From NCBI RefSeq assembly GCF_000003815.2, contig NC_049990.1:9501539-9565538 (forward strand): a DNA stretch of 64,000 bases, written 5' to 3'. The first letter of the stretch is position 1. The number at the start of each line of letters is the position of its first letter. A program made the translations under genes and the position numbers. Positions 50,626-60,626 of this stretch are shown piece by piece. The notes below the pieces were generated by a model. That model searched no databases. It saw only the letters and a list, made by a program, of their open reading frames with translations, and had not been told where the DNA came from. The DNA is from Branchiostoma floridae (lineage: Eukaryota; Chordata; Leptocardii; Amphioxiformes; Branchiostomatidae).

Positions 50626-50823
50626 ACGCTACGGAAATGCGGCATTGCTAAGGCCCCAAGCGGTTTGGCATTTTGAACCTTTTGCATAGCGAGTTCAAAT
50701 AGATTCAAAAGTGTAGCAACGAGATAAACAAAACCAAAACGACGTCAAACAACCACTTGGAGATAAGCGTTGTCGTCGACTTGGGCGAGATTTTCGTTAC
50801 CTTGAGATGTAAGACGTCTGATT

Positions 50824-50882
50824 GATCTAGTGGCAAGCTGCAATGGGTTCCAGTACAAGGAAAATGGTTCAGAGTTCGAATT
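50824..50882 (+). mobile_element. Third tRNA-like module
   Basis: A-box-like GATCTAGTGGCAAG and B-box-like GAGTTCGAATT, 47 bases apart, echo the two modules 600-800 bases upstream on the same strand. Diverged; probably another copy of the same SINE head. Confidence 0.4.
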
Positions 50883-51053
50883 TATGAAGCCTGGTTGATA
50901 TGATCCACCCAACTAAGGCAGCTTCGTGATACAGTCTACTGCCCAAAGCATTTCCTGCACACCTTTCTGTTCCTTTTTTTATAGCCAATAGATTTGAGTT
51001 TTAATTTAAAAAAAGAGCAGGCTATGCACAGGGTAGAGATCTTAAGCCTTATT

Positions 51054-51232
51054 TCCAAGCAGAGGTTAGGCTCCGCCTGGTTTTGGACGCTTTTACGCCT
51101 TTTTATCGGGCTTTCTATTTTGCACTGTTTTCTTTATGTCTAGCAACACATCAAGAAAACAGTACAAAACAGAAAGCCCGATAAACCGCCTAAAAACGTC
51201 AAAAAACAGCCGGAGCCTAACCTCTGCTTGGA
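51054..51232. mobile_element. Fold-back element family A, copy 3 (best preserved)
   Basis: The 22-base termini starting TCCAAGCAGAGGTTAGG are perfect inverted copies. The interior also pairs: TATCGGGCTTTCT with AGAAAGCCCGATA, and ACTGTTTTCTT with AAGAAAACAGT, so nearly the whole 179 bases fold into one long hairpin around a loop near TCTAGCAACACATC. It serves as the reference for the family. Confidence 0.8.
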
Positions 51233-51703
51233 GACTATAGTCTGTTCGCTAAAAACAATCTGACAGGCAGTACACCTTACTTACACACACACACCATCGT
51301 TGATTACATCGACTTTAAACATTGTCTGATATCTCAGTGATTGTTTGTAGAGATAACGGTCTGTCTACACCTGTCCTGGCCTCATGCTTTATGAATACCT
51401 GGTTCTATCAGGACTCCGTCACATGTTGGTTTATCTGATCCCTGGGTCAGTGCCGTAGGGGTCAGACGACCTGTCTTTCCAGATCCAGACCTCGTGACGG
51501 TTACAAGCAACAGACAGGGAGAAAGAAAGGAGAGAAAGATACCAGGCGATAACCTACACAGTATTCTTGTATGTGTATAAAACAGGTCATTGACCTGAGT
51601 ACAGTTTACTGGTGAAATATATAGATTAATGAAATGAAATTAAACCATGGGAAAGCAGAAGAATAAAGAAAGTTAAAGAAAGAAGAGTTAATATTAGTAA
51701 ACG

Positions 51704-51787
51704 AAAGCGAGAGAGATCGAGAGAGAGAGCGGAGTGAGAGAGAGAGAGCTAGGGTGAGAGAGAGAGAGAGAGAGACAGAGAGAAGAG
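51704..51787. repeat. GA-rich purine tract
   Basis: Interrupted (GA)n of about 80 bases with short GCGG and CTAG interruptions. It is a simple-sequence repeat able to form triplex structures. Confidence 0.85.
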
Positions 51788-52120
51788 CAAGATTTCAATG
51801 AATAGAAGCATGATCAAGCATTCATGAAGAAATAATTAACTTCTGTCAACTTTCTTATTTTCTAGTTTTCTCTCGAATTTGCTTCTTTTTTCCTGCTCTT
51901 AAGAGTTTCTCTCCTTCCTTTGCCCTCTCTACGCTCTTTGACCTCCCGTTTATCCTTTAGTCCATCTGACTTACATCTCTTGTCTATGACACTGTCTTAA
52001 ACCAAACAGAACTTCAGCGGCCCTTTGCTGTAGGTCTCTGCCGTGCCCCCTGACCCTGACCGTACGGTTATGTGGGCGGTTGAGCCCGAGACGTAAGCCA
52101 CCTGTAGACTGTATAACCCT

Positions 52121-52540
52121 CACGTTATCTGTCCTTTAGCTGAGGGAACTTGGAATAACGGCCACTTGAACCAAGGATGTGGCGAATCTGCTATTGTGTA
52201 CTGGAGTTTTTTTTTTAATGACTCGAAGTTGAACAGTAACTGACGACGTAAAGTAATGATCATTTGAAGAACCTAATAATATTTCCATTACTAAATGTTT
52301 TTGTGACTGTATTATAGCACTCACGTTATCTGTTCTTCAGCTGAGAGAACTTGAAATAACGGCCACTTGAACTAAGGATGTGGAGAATCTGCTATTGTGT
52401 ACAGCTGGAGTTAAAAAAAGATGACTTGAAGTTGAACAATAACTGACGACGTCAACCAGCCTTAAGTTTAAAGTAATGATCACTTGAAGAACCTGTGGTT
52501 CTTCGAAATATTTCCACTACTGAATGGGTTTTGTGCGGCA
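52121..52540. repeat. Tandem duplication, unit about 200 bases
   Basis: Unit 1 starts CACGTTATCTGTCCTTTAGC at 52121 and unit 2 starts CACGTTATCTGTTCTTCAGC at 52322. They stay collinear through GAATCTGCTATTGTGTAC, TGAACAGTAACTGACGACGT and TCATTTGAAGAACCT-like blocks. Unit 2 has small insertions. A third start, CACGTTATATGTCCTTCAGC at 53024, keeps only about 30 bases of similarity. Confidence 0.8.
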
Positions 52541-52857
52541 ATGAAAATAAATGACAAGGTACTTACCATAGAACACAGAGAGAGCCAGAAACGTAACTCG
52601 TTCATGCCTCGTTTTCTGTCCTTCAGGACCCTTCAGCCGTTACACGTGTGTGACATGTGGCTGTATCCTGGCTTCCAGACCCCAGCCCGATCACAATGAT
52701 ATCTATCGTGTAATCAGGGTATAACTGAGTTGGCTTGTGTAGGACCTGGAAAAAGTTTGACAGGCGACACTTTTCTTACTGACTAGTTTTTATGGGAGCG
52801 TAGAAAAATGACAATGACTATGAAGATTAGATGAGCCAGACGACGTAACCCATCCGT

Positions 52858-53010
52858 AATCTCCAGGCAGATTTACCAGTGGTATAAGATAGTATCAAAG
52901 CTGGCTAAGGAGTATGGCTGGCCAAAGGGTAGCCAAACACACTTCACGGCTTCACGCCACTGGCAGCTTTTGATACTATCTTATGCTACCGTAGGATCTG
53001 CTTGGAGATT
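52858..53010. mobile_element. Fold-back element family B
   Basis: The left arm AATCTCCAGGCAGAT leading to ATAAGATAGTATCAAAGCTG pairs with the right arm CAGCTTTTGATACTATCTTA leading to ATCTGCTTGGAGATT; the arms are near-perfect over about 45 bases. The 8-base word CCATCCGT flanks both sides (52850-52857 and 53012-53019, one extra A on the right), a plausible target duplication of the size made by hAT-type transposases. No coding sequence. Confidence 0.75.
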
Positions 53011-54631
53011 ACCATCCGTACCTCACGTTATATGTCCTTCAGCTGTATGAACCTTTGGCTAACACTTCGAATTATCGTCTGGTTTCTGTGTGAAAACAAG
53101 ATGAGAAGCTTCAACCGTTAACTACGTGCACTTATGAAAATCATTTAAAAGCCCAGACATAAACGCCCTTATATTGAGTCATAAATTACTTTGTTATGAA
53201 TATGACACCACAAAGTAGCATATAGACCACATAGTCTGTCATGTGAGAATACCTGGTTTCACAATTCTTACACCGTTCCTAACCCACTCTCTTTCTTCAT
53301 TGTCCGCATCGTCCATTCTATTAAAAATCACTGCGCGTTGGCGATGAAACTGATAAACACATACCCTACAGATAGTATTACAGTTAATCCTACGTTCTTT
53401 CGTCTGCTTAAGCTGTTTTCATCCCTCTCTAGACGCAATCTATCAAAATTCTGACAATGTATGTCCGACAGGTAAATCTTATATACTGTATTGTTTCCAA
53501 TTTTTGCAAAATCATCAATTAACATTTTTTTAAATCGCACTACTTGCGACTAAAAATGAGAGAATAGACATGACAAATGCTGTCTCAGTGTCACTGGAGT
53601 ACGCCATGAGGTCATTTTCATCTGAATCATGGAGTGTGTCCGCAGGAAGGGGACCTACAAAGAGTTGTATGACCTTATATGTGAGTCATCGGGGTGACGC
53701 CAGTCGCCACTTAGGTCAGAATTATAAATTGTTTATGATTTTTTTGAGGAGTGACATGTCATTCTGGGTTGGAGTGGACATCAATTTTAGCTTGAGGAGC
53801 TTAATATTATTCGACTTCATTGTAATCTACCATAGCGTGTCAAACAATGGAAAGCACAAATTGTCCAGCAGCCATTACGTCACCGTGAATAGTAATTTGC
53901 ATAAAGGTAGTATTGGTTAATTTTTTAACTCTTAACTTATTGGAATTGAAACGCCCGGACACGCACCTGTGTTAGAATACAAATGTAGCAATACAAACCG
54001 TACATATGCTTCCAGTGTCATAACGTTACATGATAGGGGAATATTTCTAAATTACTATGTGGTACGTGTAACAGCTATAAAAGCAATATTCGCTCACGGT
54101 GGGTGTTCTGATTAGTTGTGCATTGGTGACATAGACACATTCATAACGTAGAAATTATAGGGTGGCAGTAATAACATTCGTGTCTTTCATTGTACAGTAG
54201 AAACTATTTACTTGGAAAACTGATTTTATAACCAAATTTTCCCGATTATCATTTTTTCGGTGTTAGATGTAGATCAAAACTGACCTGAGTGAGAATACTG
54301 AAAACGCAATGAGCAATGTCTACTTTTTTTCACTCGGAGAATATTACAAGTAACTATGAGATTGTTAACATTACATACCACATCGGATGAATCCATGGAT
54401 TTTACCCAATCATACTTATTATCACATTCACCAGCCAATTTGTCTTTGATATAAGTAAGTTTACATGTGTTTTTTGTTTGTTTTGCTTTTACTCATATAT
54501 CTGCCTACGTTGGCCAATTTATTTACAACTCATTGCAAAAACGAGATAATGCTTTATGATACTCACTAGATTGTTTATACTGTTATATTATATTACATTA
54601 GTTGTTAGTTATTTGTATTAGTATATAGTTG

Positions 54632-55214
54632 TTCCGCGTGGCACGATCGGGAGCGCGTTGGTCTCAGGCCCGAGAGGTCCCGGGTTCAAATCCGCTTGCC
54701 GTGTCACCGATCTTGTGCCCTTGGGAAAGGCACTTTACACGACTTTCCTCACCTAACTCAGGTGTAAATGAGTACGTAGCTGCGGCTAGTGGCAGTGACA
54801 GGCCTTTGTTGTGGTGACAGGCCATAGGGGCATGTTCGGGCATGACGCACCCGCCATGACACACGAGTCAGGGGTAGGAGGAACCCCTTGCATCCTTGGT
54901 CGGAAGTCCTCCTAGGAGACGGAAACTCCAAATAATAAACCTGCATCTGCTGGGGCCGTCTTACGTGGCAAAACAGTTCTGTCCCTGTAGGACTTAGTGC
55001 GCCAGTAGACGAGAGGGTGGAGAAGGAAGTGCACACCCCTCCTTCACCTTAAAAAGTCACGTGCAGGCCAGGCAGACTGGTCGTCTAATCAACCTGTCTG
55101 CCTACCATTGATCTTCGGATACGAAGAAACAGCCATCATCATAGTTGTTCACACTGACATACATTGTAACTGTTACAATTGTTGCGCAATAAAGTTCTTC
55201 TTCTTCTTCTTCTG
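54632..55214 (+). mobile_element. tRNA-derived SINE with conserved-type core and TTC tail
   Basis: The tRNA-like head contains a perfect B-box GGTTCAAATCC (54683-54693) and an A-box-like TGGCACGATCGGG. The body includes CCCTTGGGAAAGGCACTTTA, a CCTTGGG-AAGGCACTT-type segment shared by several widespread animal SINE families. It ends AATAAAG followed by (TTC)n, typical of a SINE 3' end primed by a partner LINE. At about 580 bases it is longer than most SINEs and could be composite. The tRNA part lacks a foldable cloverleaf, so no tRNA gene is called. Confidence 0.7.
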
Positions 55215-55740
55215 TGAAATACGTCTTTGTGGTAATCTTCCGAAAGTTGTTTTGAACTGAAGTGTTATTGCGTATCATTCTATTTTCAGGGATACGATAT
55301 GGTGGGTTTGAAACTTGAACTTGAAAAGGTCTCTAAGAAATACGGACCGTAACATGTGTTTGAGTGTTATCTGTGCGCCATACAGCCAAATTTGTGTGAG
55401 ATCCGGCTCTAGAACCGTGCCGACGACAGAAATGGATGTGAGCTGTGATATCTTTTAACGTAATTCTTCCAACGTGGACCAAAATAAGATAAGAAGATAT
55501 CAGACGATCCAAAATACGATAACTTAAATCGATTCTTCTGGAGGGGCGCGTCATTATCGACCATCACTGGAATGAGAATTGACAGAATTTCTGCCAAGAT
55601 TGTGAAGAATTTTCACAAGAGGGATGACAAGAAAGTAGAAATCAACGACCTCATACCTCCGAGAAGCAGTTATACAATGTAGTTTTGTTGACTTCTTGTT
55701 TATTTACAAGTATGAAAATATCGATTGTATTCTATCTATG

Positions 55741-55909
55741 CATTGTCAGCCTGTGGGACCAACTTTGGACCCGGGCCAACCCAACCTTCCCATCCTGTCA
55801 GTCTACGTTTACACCACCTCCCGCCGCACATCCTGTCATCACAATATTCAAATAACTACGGACACACACCAAGACAAGCAAACAAACACACAAACGCACA
55901 GGCCGAATA
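55741..55909. repeat. Dispersed repeat pair, copy 2
   Basis: Counterpart of 49070-49220, with the same block order and a longer CAAA/CACA-rich end (AAGCAAACAAACACACAAAC). No coding assignment on either strand. Confidence 0.6.
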
Positions 55910-56723
55910 CATCCTTTCAGTTTCTTGTTTTCACAAAGGTGAACGCGAACGTTATATATAATACGCAGTGCGATAAAAAGAAGTTAACATTCCAACTGAG
56001 TCGAATGCATGTACCTGTCCTGAAACCACCATGCTCACCTGTCACAGAGAGTTGGCTCATCAATATGCAATTCTAAGCATCATGTCAGTCCCTAGACTAA
56101 ACAAACTACGACATTGTGGTGCGGGGCTCCAAATCCAAAACTTTTCCCTCCTTTCTGAATACCAGACATACCGGTGCCTCGTGTGACGGGTCAATGCACG
56201 GCTGAGCCAGAAATTATCACGTTATCTGCATCCGTCGATTCTCCATGCAGCGACTCTCTCGTAAAAAAACGCGGGAAGATTGTTTTCTGTACGTGTGTCA
56301 GATTTTCTGTGTCGGTCATGGTGACAAATCAGCAATAATACCGTGAAGGGGAACGGGGATTTTTCTCTCATTTGTATTCAAAGAAGGAAAAGTTTTCAGT
56401 GAGTCGGGTGATCAGGGGTAACGATGTTAGCTTTGGTTTGAAGTCAACTTCAATGTCAACAGGGGGATGTGATGTATAGTGTGGAAGAAATTGAATAAGA
56501 GCAAGGAAGGAACTGTGAAGGGAAGGAAGGAAGAAATAACTTAAAGCTAGTTAAGTGCAAATGTTGTAACTCTAAGTATTGTTTCGGCTGCCCAGCCAAT
56601 GCATAAAGCCATCAAATACCTCAAAAGAATGATTACTAGATACGATTTAGTGTAGTCTTAAATATTGTGGTTATGATGTGGCCCTACTTACATTTATTTG
56701 AATTCTACAGTTGCGATTCTGAA

Positions 56724-56765
56724 CTACGACAAAATCAGACTTGACTACAACTGATTTTGTTGTAG
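56724..56765. repeat. Short hairpin
   Basis: Arms CTACGACAAAATCAG and CTGATTTTGTTGTAG pair over 15 bases with one mismatch around a 12-base loop. It may be a decayed fold-back element. Confidence 0.4.
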
Positions 56766-58452
56766 CCAAGTTTGCTCCCGAAATTCCGAACAGCTTTTTC
56801 CAGTCTTTGCTTACAAAGTAACATAGCTCATCACCTTGCAGATTAACGATATCACAGAAGTAGCATAGCGAATATCAGGAGAACGATAAATTAGCCACAA
56901 ATTGCCGTTCCTACTTACGAGATCCTGGGAAGATAAGGAAATCTTTCTATAATGAGGCTATTGCACTTTGGCGACGCGTTACACACGAGACACTATATAG
57001 CCTCCAATTCTGTCTTCATTAGCTTAATCGATTTTATTTCACTAATATTCGATCTGTAATTTCTCTCCATTCATGCCTATGTTATATAGTGATATAGATA
57101 GTGTATGCGTAGTATACGATGCTGTTTAAAACGATGGTAACATTATGAGATACAAGACTGATAAGTTAATCTGGAAGCCGGATGTTGAAACGGCAGGTGT
57201 AAAAACGAAAATTCCTTGCAAGTCTGTTAGTTTTTGTTTAGAAAATGCCGACACTTAGTCGTATTTCCTTACGTAGGATTTGGCACCAATGGAATCTTTC
57301 ATCGACATTCAAAGGTTTAGAAATGAGGAATGGGAAAATTGCAGGGAACAGAATTGAACGGAAACTACCGTAGCTTCCCGCACGTAGCGGCGGAAATTTG
57401 CATGACCAAACTTGGCGAAAGGATAAACAAAGGAATAGATTCAGTTACACTAAACTGCTGGACTGCATTACAAGAATCATAAATATTTGTTTGTAGGGTT
57501 TTGCTACAATTTTCTTTATGAAAACCCCATAGTACAACATTTTTCTTTCAAAAGTTACTCTTTGAATATATTCAAAACGAAACTTTAACGCAACTTTCTA
57601 AACTTTATGCTCGTCAAAAAATGCGCAAGAATACACATTGAAAAGACAATAACAGAAAATTATCAAATATATCTGTTAGACCATTTTTGTACTCTTATGT
57701 CTTACTAATTTTCTTTCCGCATATCCGAATTGGCGGAGGGGTGATATTGTTATTGTTTATTTATCTAGCATCATGTGTATTATCAGCACACTCAGTAAAC
57801 TGCGATCTTAGAATACACAATTTTAAGATCTGGATTGACAAGTTAGAAAAAGGACCATGTACAATGGAAATGTGCTGGACATGGGCGGGGGAAGTCGGGA
57901 GACGTTATAAACTTCTCCCAACATCTGCTTGAAGATTTCTTCGAAACCAAAGTAGGATTTTGTTACTTTGAATGTCAGGATCCTGACAGCGCACATTCCA
58001 ACACGGCTAGAAGACGGCGACGGGGTACTTTGAGCTACAGCAGCTGTTGTTTCAACGATAGACAACTTTCCGGACGGACTACCTGAGACGATTATTATTT
58101 CTCCAAACATCCACGCGTGTGGCGCCATTTTTCTCGCTCCGATTCTCTGGATGTTTTGAGTGTTGTGTGGTTGTGCTAGCTGCACAGGGGAAGAGACGAC
58201 ACGGAGAGGAAAGTGGGCATAAAGAAGAAAGAATTCGACCCTGAAGGGTAATGAAAGAATAAAAGGCAATATAAAGGAGGTGTACAAGATTATTTTTTTC
58301 AATAAACTGAACAATAAAGATGTTGTCTTCTAGTGATGGTTTTATTCGCGTTTGCCTGAATCGTAAATACGCGATACACATCTTTAAATTACAAAAATGA
58401 CAAAGTCATGTTATTTCATTGCAATATGAATTTCAGTTGTTTTTGCGAGCAG

Positions 58453-58614
58453 TTCCTTTGACTACTCTAGATCTCCAAACAGAGGTTCGGCCCCGCTTTT
58501 TTTGTCGGGCTTTCTATTTTGTACTGTTTTATTTTTGTCTCGCGCCCAAACATTAAAAAGAAAACGTAAAAAACATCCGGATCCGAACCTCTGCGTGGAG
58601 AGTGGTCAAAGGAA
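58453..58614. mobile_element. Fold-back element family A, copy 4 (extended ends)
   Basis: The core arms CTCCAAACAGAGGTTCGG and CCGAACCTCTGCGTGGAG match family A with two mismatches, and the interior CGGGCTTTCTATTTTGTACTG matches copy 3. Pairing continues outward through TTCCTTTGACTACTCT on the left and AGAGTGGTCAAAGGAA on the right (one mismatch), so this copy shows longer termini than the other three. Confidence 0.7.
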
Positions 58615-59812
58615 TAAGCAAATTAACAGAGTAAGTATACTCACTTGCTGCAAGGACGTTATATGAGCCGTGCTTGCTGCGAGCATGGAAGTATCAGCTA
58701 AAACAAAATATAGGTGAATAGGTGAAACTGGACGAGTCATTTCCTCCTCAATGACTCAATGTGGCTCTTTTTCGTTCGAAACTCTTTAAATTTCTGAAAT
58801 GTTAAGAAATCCTTAAGGTTGCGAGAATAAACCCATTAAAACCGAACGAACTGAAGTCAGTGAAGATCAACAGCAATGAGTGTAGAATGGTCACTTTATT
58901 TGTAATTTGCAAATATATATTTTTCGTTGTTGTGTATTCATGATGCCAGGTAAAATTTCCCAGACCATAACGACTGGTAATCGTTGACACAATAAACATA
59001 AATGCGTCAGTCGACAAATTCCTCCGGATTTTTCTGAGTCAGAGGTGTGTGGGCATCTGCCACATCCTACCACACCTTTCATTGTCTCCACAGAAAACCC
59101 TTATCTCTCTTCTTTTCTCTTTCACTGGCCCTCATTTGCATACATAATCTCTCTTTTGTCGAGATGCTACAAAACGAGCAGCTGCTATAATCACCAAATA
59201 ATTGAAAAGGGAGACATGAGTTAGTAGTCTGTCCACGTTTCCAAGACAGCGTAAAACCGTTGGCCACCTTCGAGGTGTTTCTTTACACCGTCTCAAGTAA
59301 GGCATGTAAGACGGGGCATGGCTCACTGACGACTGCTTCCGACATTCTTCTGAGCTTTCGTCAACAGCTGACGACACAAATTGCAAATTTCGCTTGATTC
59401 AAGCGCCCACTGTAAAAATAAGAGAGAGGGAAAAATGGTCAGACGACAGCTTTATACATTTGTGAAACTGAATCCTTGACGATTTCATCAAGTTTTCATT
59501 TAGTTCTGTAGTTCACCTGAAAATGTCGGTAACATCCCTTGATGTGGTGTGCATTCACCTTGTGAGGAACACCTTGCGGTCGGGAGGTGCACTCACTCAT
59601 TGGAGTGCTGTAAGGGAACACCTCGCGGGCATAAACACCTTCCCAACGCGAAATTCACACAGTCGAAATAAAGGAAGCCTTTCTTTGCACTGAAACCCTA
59701 ACCGGACAAAGAGAAAGAGGAGCGGTGGTTTGAAAGACTAATGGCTAAGGATGCCCTTTTCAAGTAAACCATTCTAAAGTGTACATGAACCCTGTAGCAA
59801 AGCTGGCCGCTG

Positions 59813-59861
59813 ATTGGTCGCCATTGGCCCAATGAGAGTTGCAAAACAAAAAGTAGCCAAT
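59813..59861. promoter_or_regulatory. CCAAT-box cluster, candidate promoter of second glypican
   Basis: Four CCAAT/ATTGG pentamers lie in 49 bases: ATTGG at 59813 and 59823, CCAAT at 59829 and 59857. The middle two form the palindrome CATTGGCCCAATG. NF-Y sites of this kind typically sit within about 100 bases of a start site. The cluster is about 600 bases upstream of the ATG, where GC and CpG content begin to rise. Confidence 0.45.
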
Positions 59862-60457
59862 GAGAACCCGGAAATACGCCGTTGTGTAGCATTTTAGCTG
59901 TTGACTTCACCGTACGCTACCAGTGGATAACATAACAATACCTTATGGTTTACCATTAGATTATAAAATGATACTCTATAACCTTCTGCAAAAATTGAAA
60001 TTAGTATATTCTAATGAGAAAAATGGATATTTGTTTTTTTACATTGTTTTTATTGTAAGATATCTTTCTATAGTTTTTGCTTTTGCTGGTGGCTGACGGT
60101 AGATAGAACAGCTAAGACGCATGCTCGGGTCATGAATAATGTATGTTCCACTCGGACTCGGGGAGCGCCACTGGACCTCATAAATTTTCACAACTGAGGT
60201 TGAAACACTACGGAAAAGAGCCAAGGCCCTTGCGTGCTTCCTAGAGAAAGTTGGCCGCCAATGTGGACGATCAAGTGACGGCCAAACGCGTGGATCCTTC
60301 GTGACGGTCGCAGGGAGGTTTTGGTGTGCGAGAAGGGATCGTTTCGGACCGGGTGTACGGGGCCGGACAAAGGGTCCTGGGAAAGTCGGGCAGCGAGGGA
60401 GATCGTCTTTCCACAGGCGTTGTGTGCTGGGTTGTGTGAGATCAAGTTTCCTGTGGA
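59862..60457 (+). other. Presumed 5' UTR / proximal promoter of second glypican
   Basis: GC and CpG rise towards the ATG, especially from 60240. No clear TATA box was found, consistent with a CpG-type promoter. The transcription start cannot be placed from sequence. Open frames here on the minus strand are antisense by-products of high GC. Confidence 0.45.
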
Positions 60458-60626
60458 ATGATCATGGCAGCGTGGCAGAGGACTTTGCTGCCTTTCGGGG
60501 CTCTTTTTGCCTTCCTGTGTACGTGTCTGGCCGACCTGAGACCGTCCACGGAGTGTAAGGACGCCCTCACGTTGTATATCACGAAAACTTCCAACTTGAA
60601 CTCGGTGACGGAGAGGGCAGTACCCG
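60458..60626 (+). CDS. GPC1/2/4/6: First coding exon of a second glypican (signal peptide)
   Basis: An ATG at 60458 and a second in-frame ATG at 60464 (better context: A at -3, G at +4) open a frame with a hydrophobic segment LLPFGALFAFLCTCLA, likely cleaved before DLRP. It then has a single Cys in a STEC context. The exon ends CCCG|GTAAGT at 60626 in phase 1. From the Cys to the split Gly is 25 residues, the same count as in human GPC3, GPC4 and GPC6, and first exons of glypicans end in phase 1 at that Gly. ADL before the Cys and LYITK after it look more like GPC4/GPC6 (ADV; LYVSK) than GPC3/5. Exon 2 was not found before 64000. Glypican first exon is likely; the 1/2/4/6 assignment is moderate and leans partly on gene order. 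Confidence 0.75.

Larger units (their letters stand above)
44581..59800. other. Intergenic, repeat-rich region
   Basis: About 15 kb between the poly(A) signal of the first glypican and the promoter region of the second. I recognised no convincing protein-coding exon. Open frames are under about 165 codons and lack homology, splice logic or composition shift. Recognised content is fold-back elements, SINE-like elements, a dispersed repeat pair, a tandem duplication, low-complexity tracts and the assembly gap, each listed separately. A CA-rich imperfect tract lies at 46120-46190. Confidence 0.7.

Noticed and set aside
54632-54705. tRNA gene at the head of the 54.6 kb element
   Set aside because: The B-box is perfect but the A-box is weak, no acceptor stem pairs, and it is continuous with a SINE body and tail.
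57687-57932. 81-codon frame with a hydrophobic start, considered as a secreted protein
   Set aside because: AT-rich sequence giving Phe/Leu/Ile codons, with no downstream exon or donor and no known motif.
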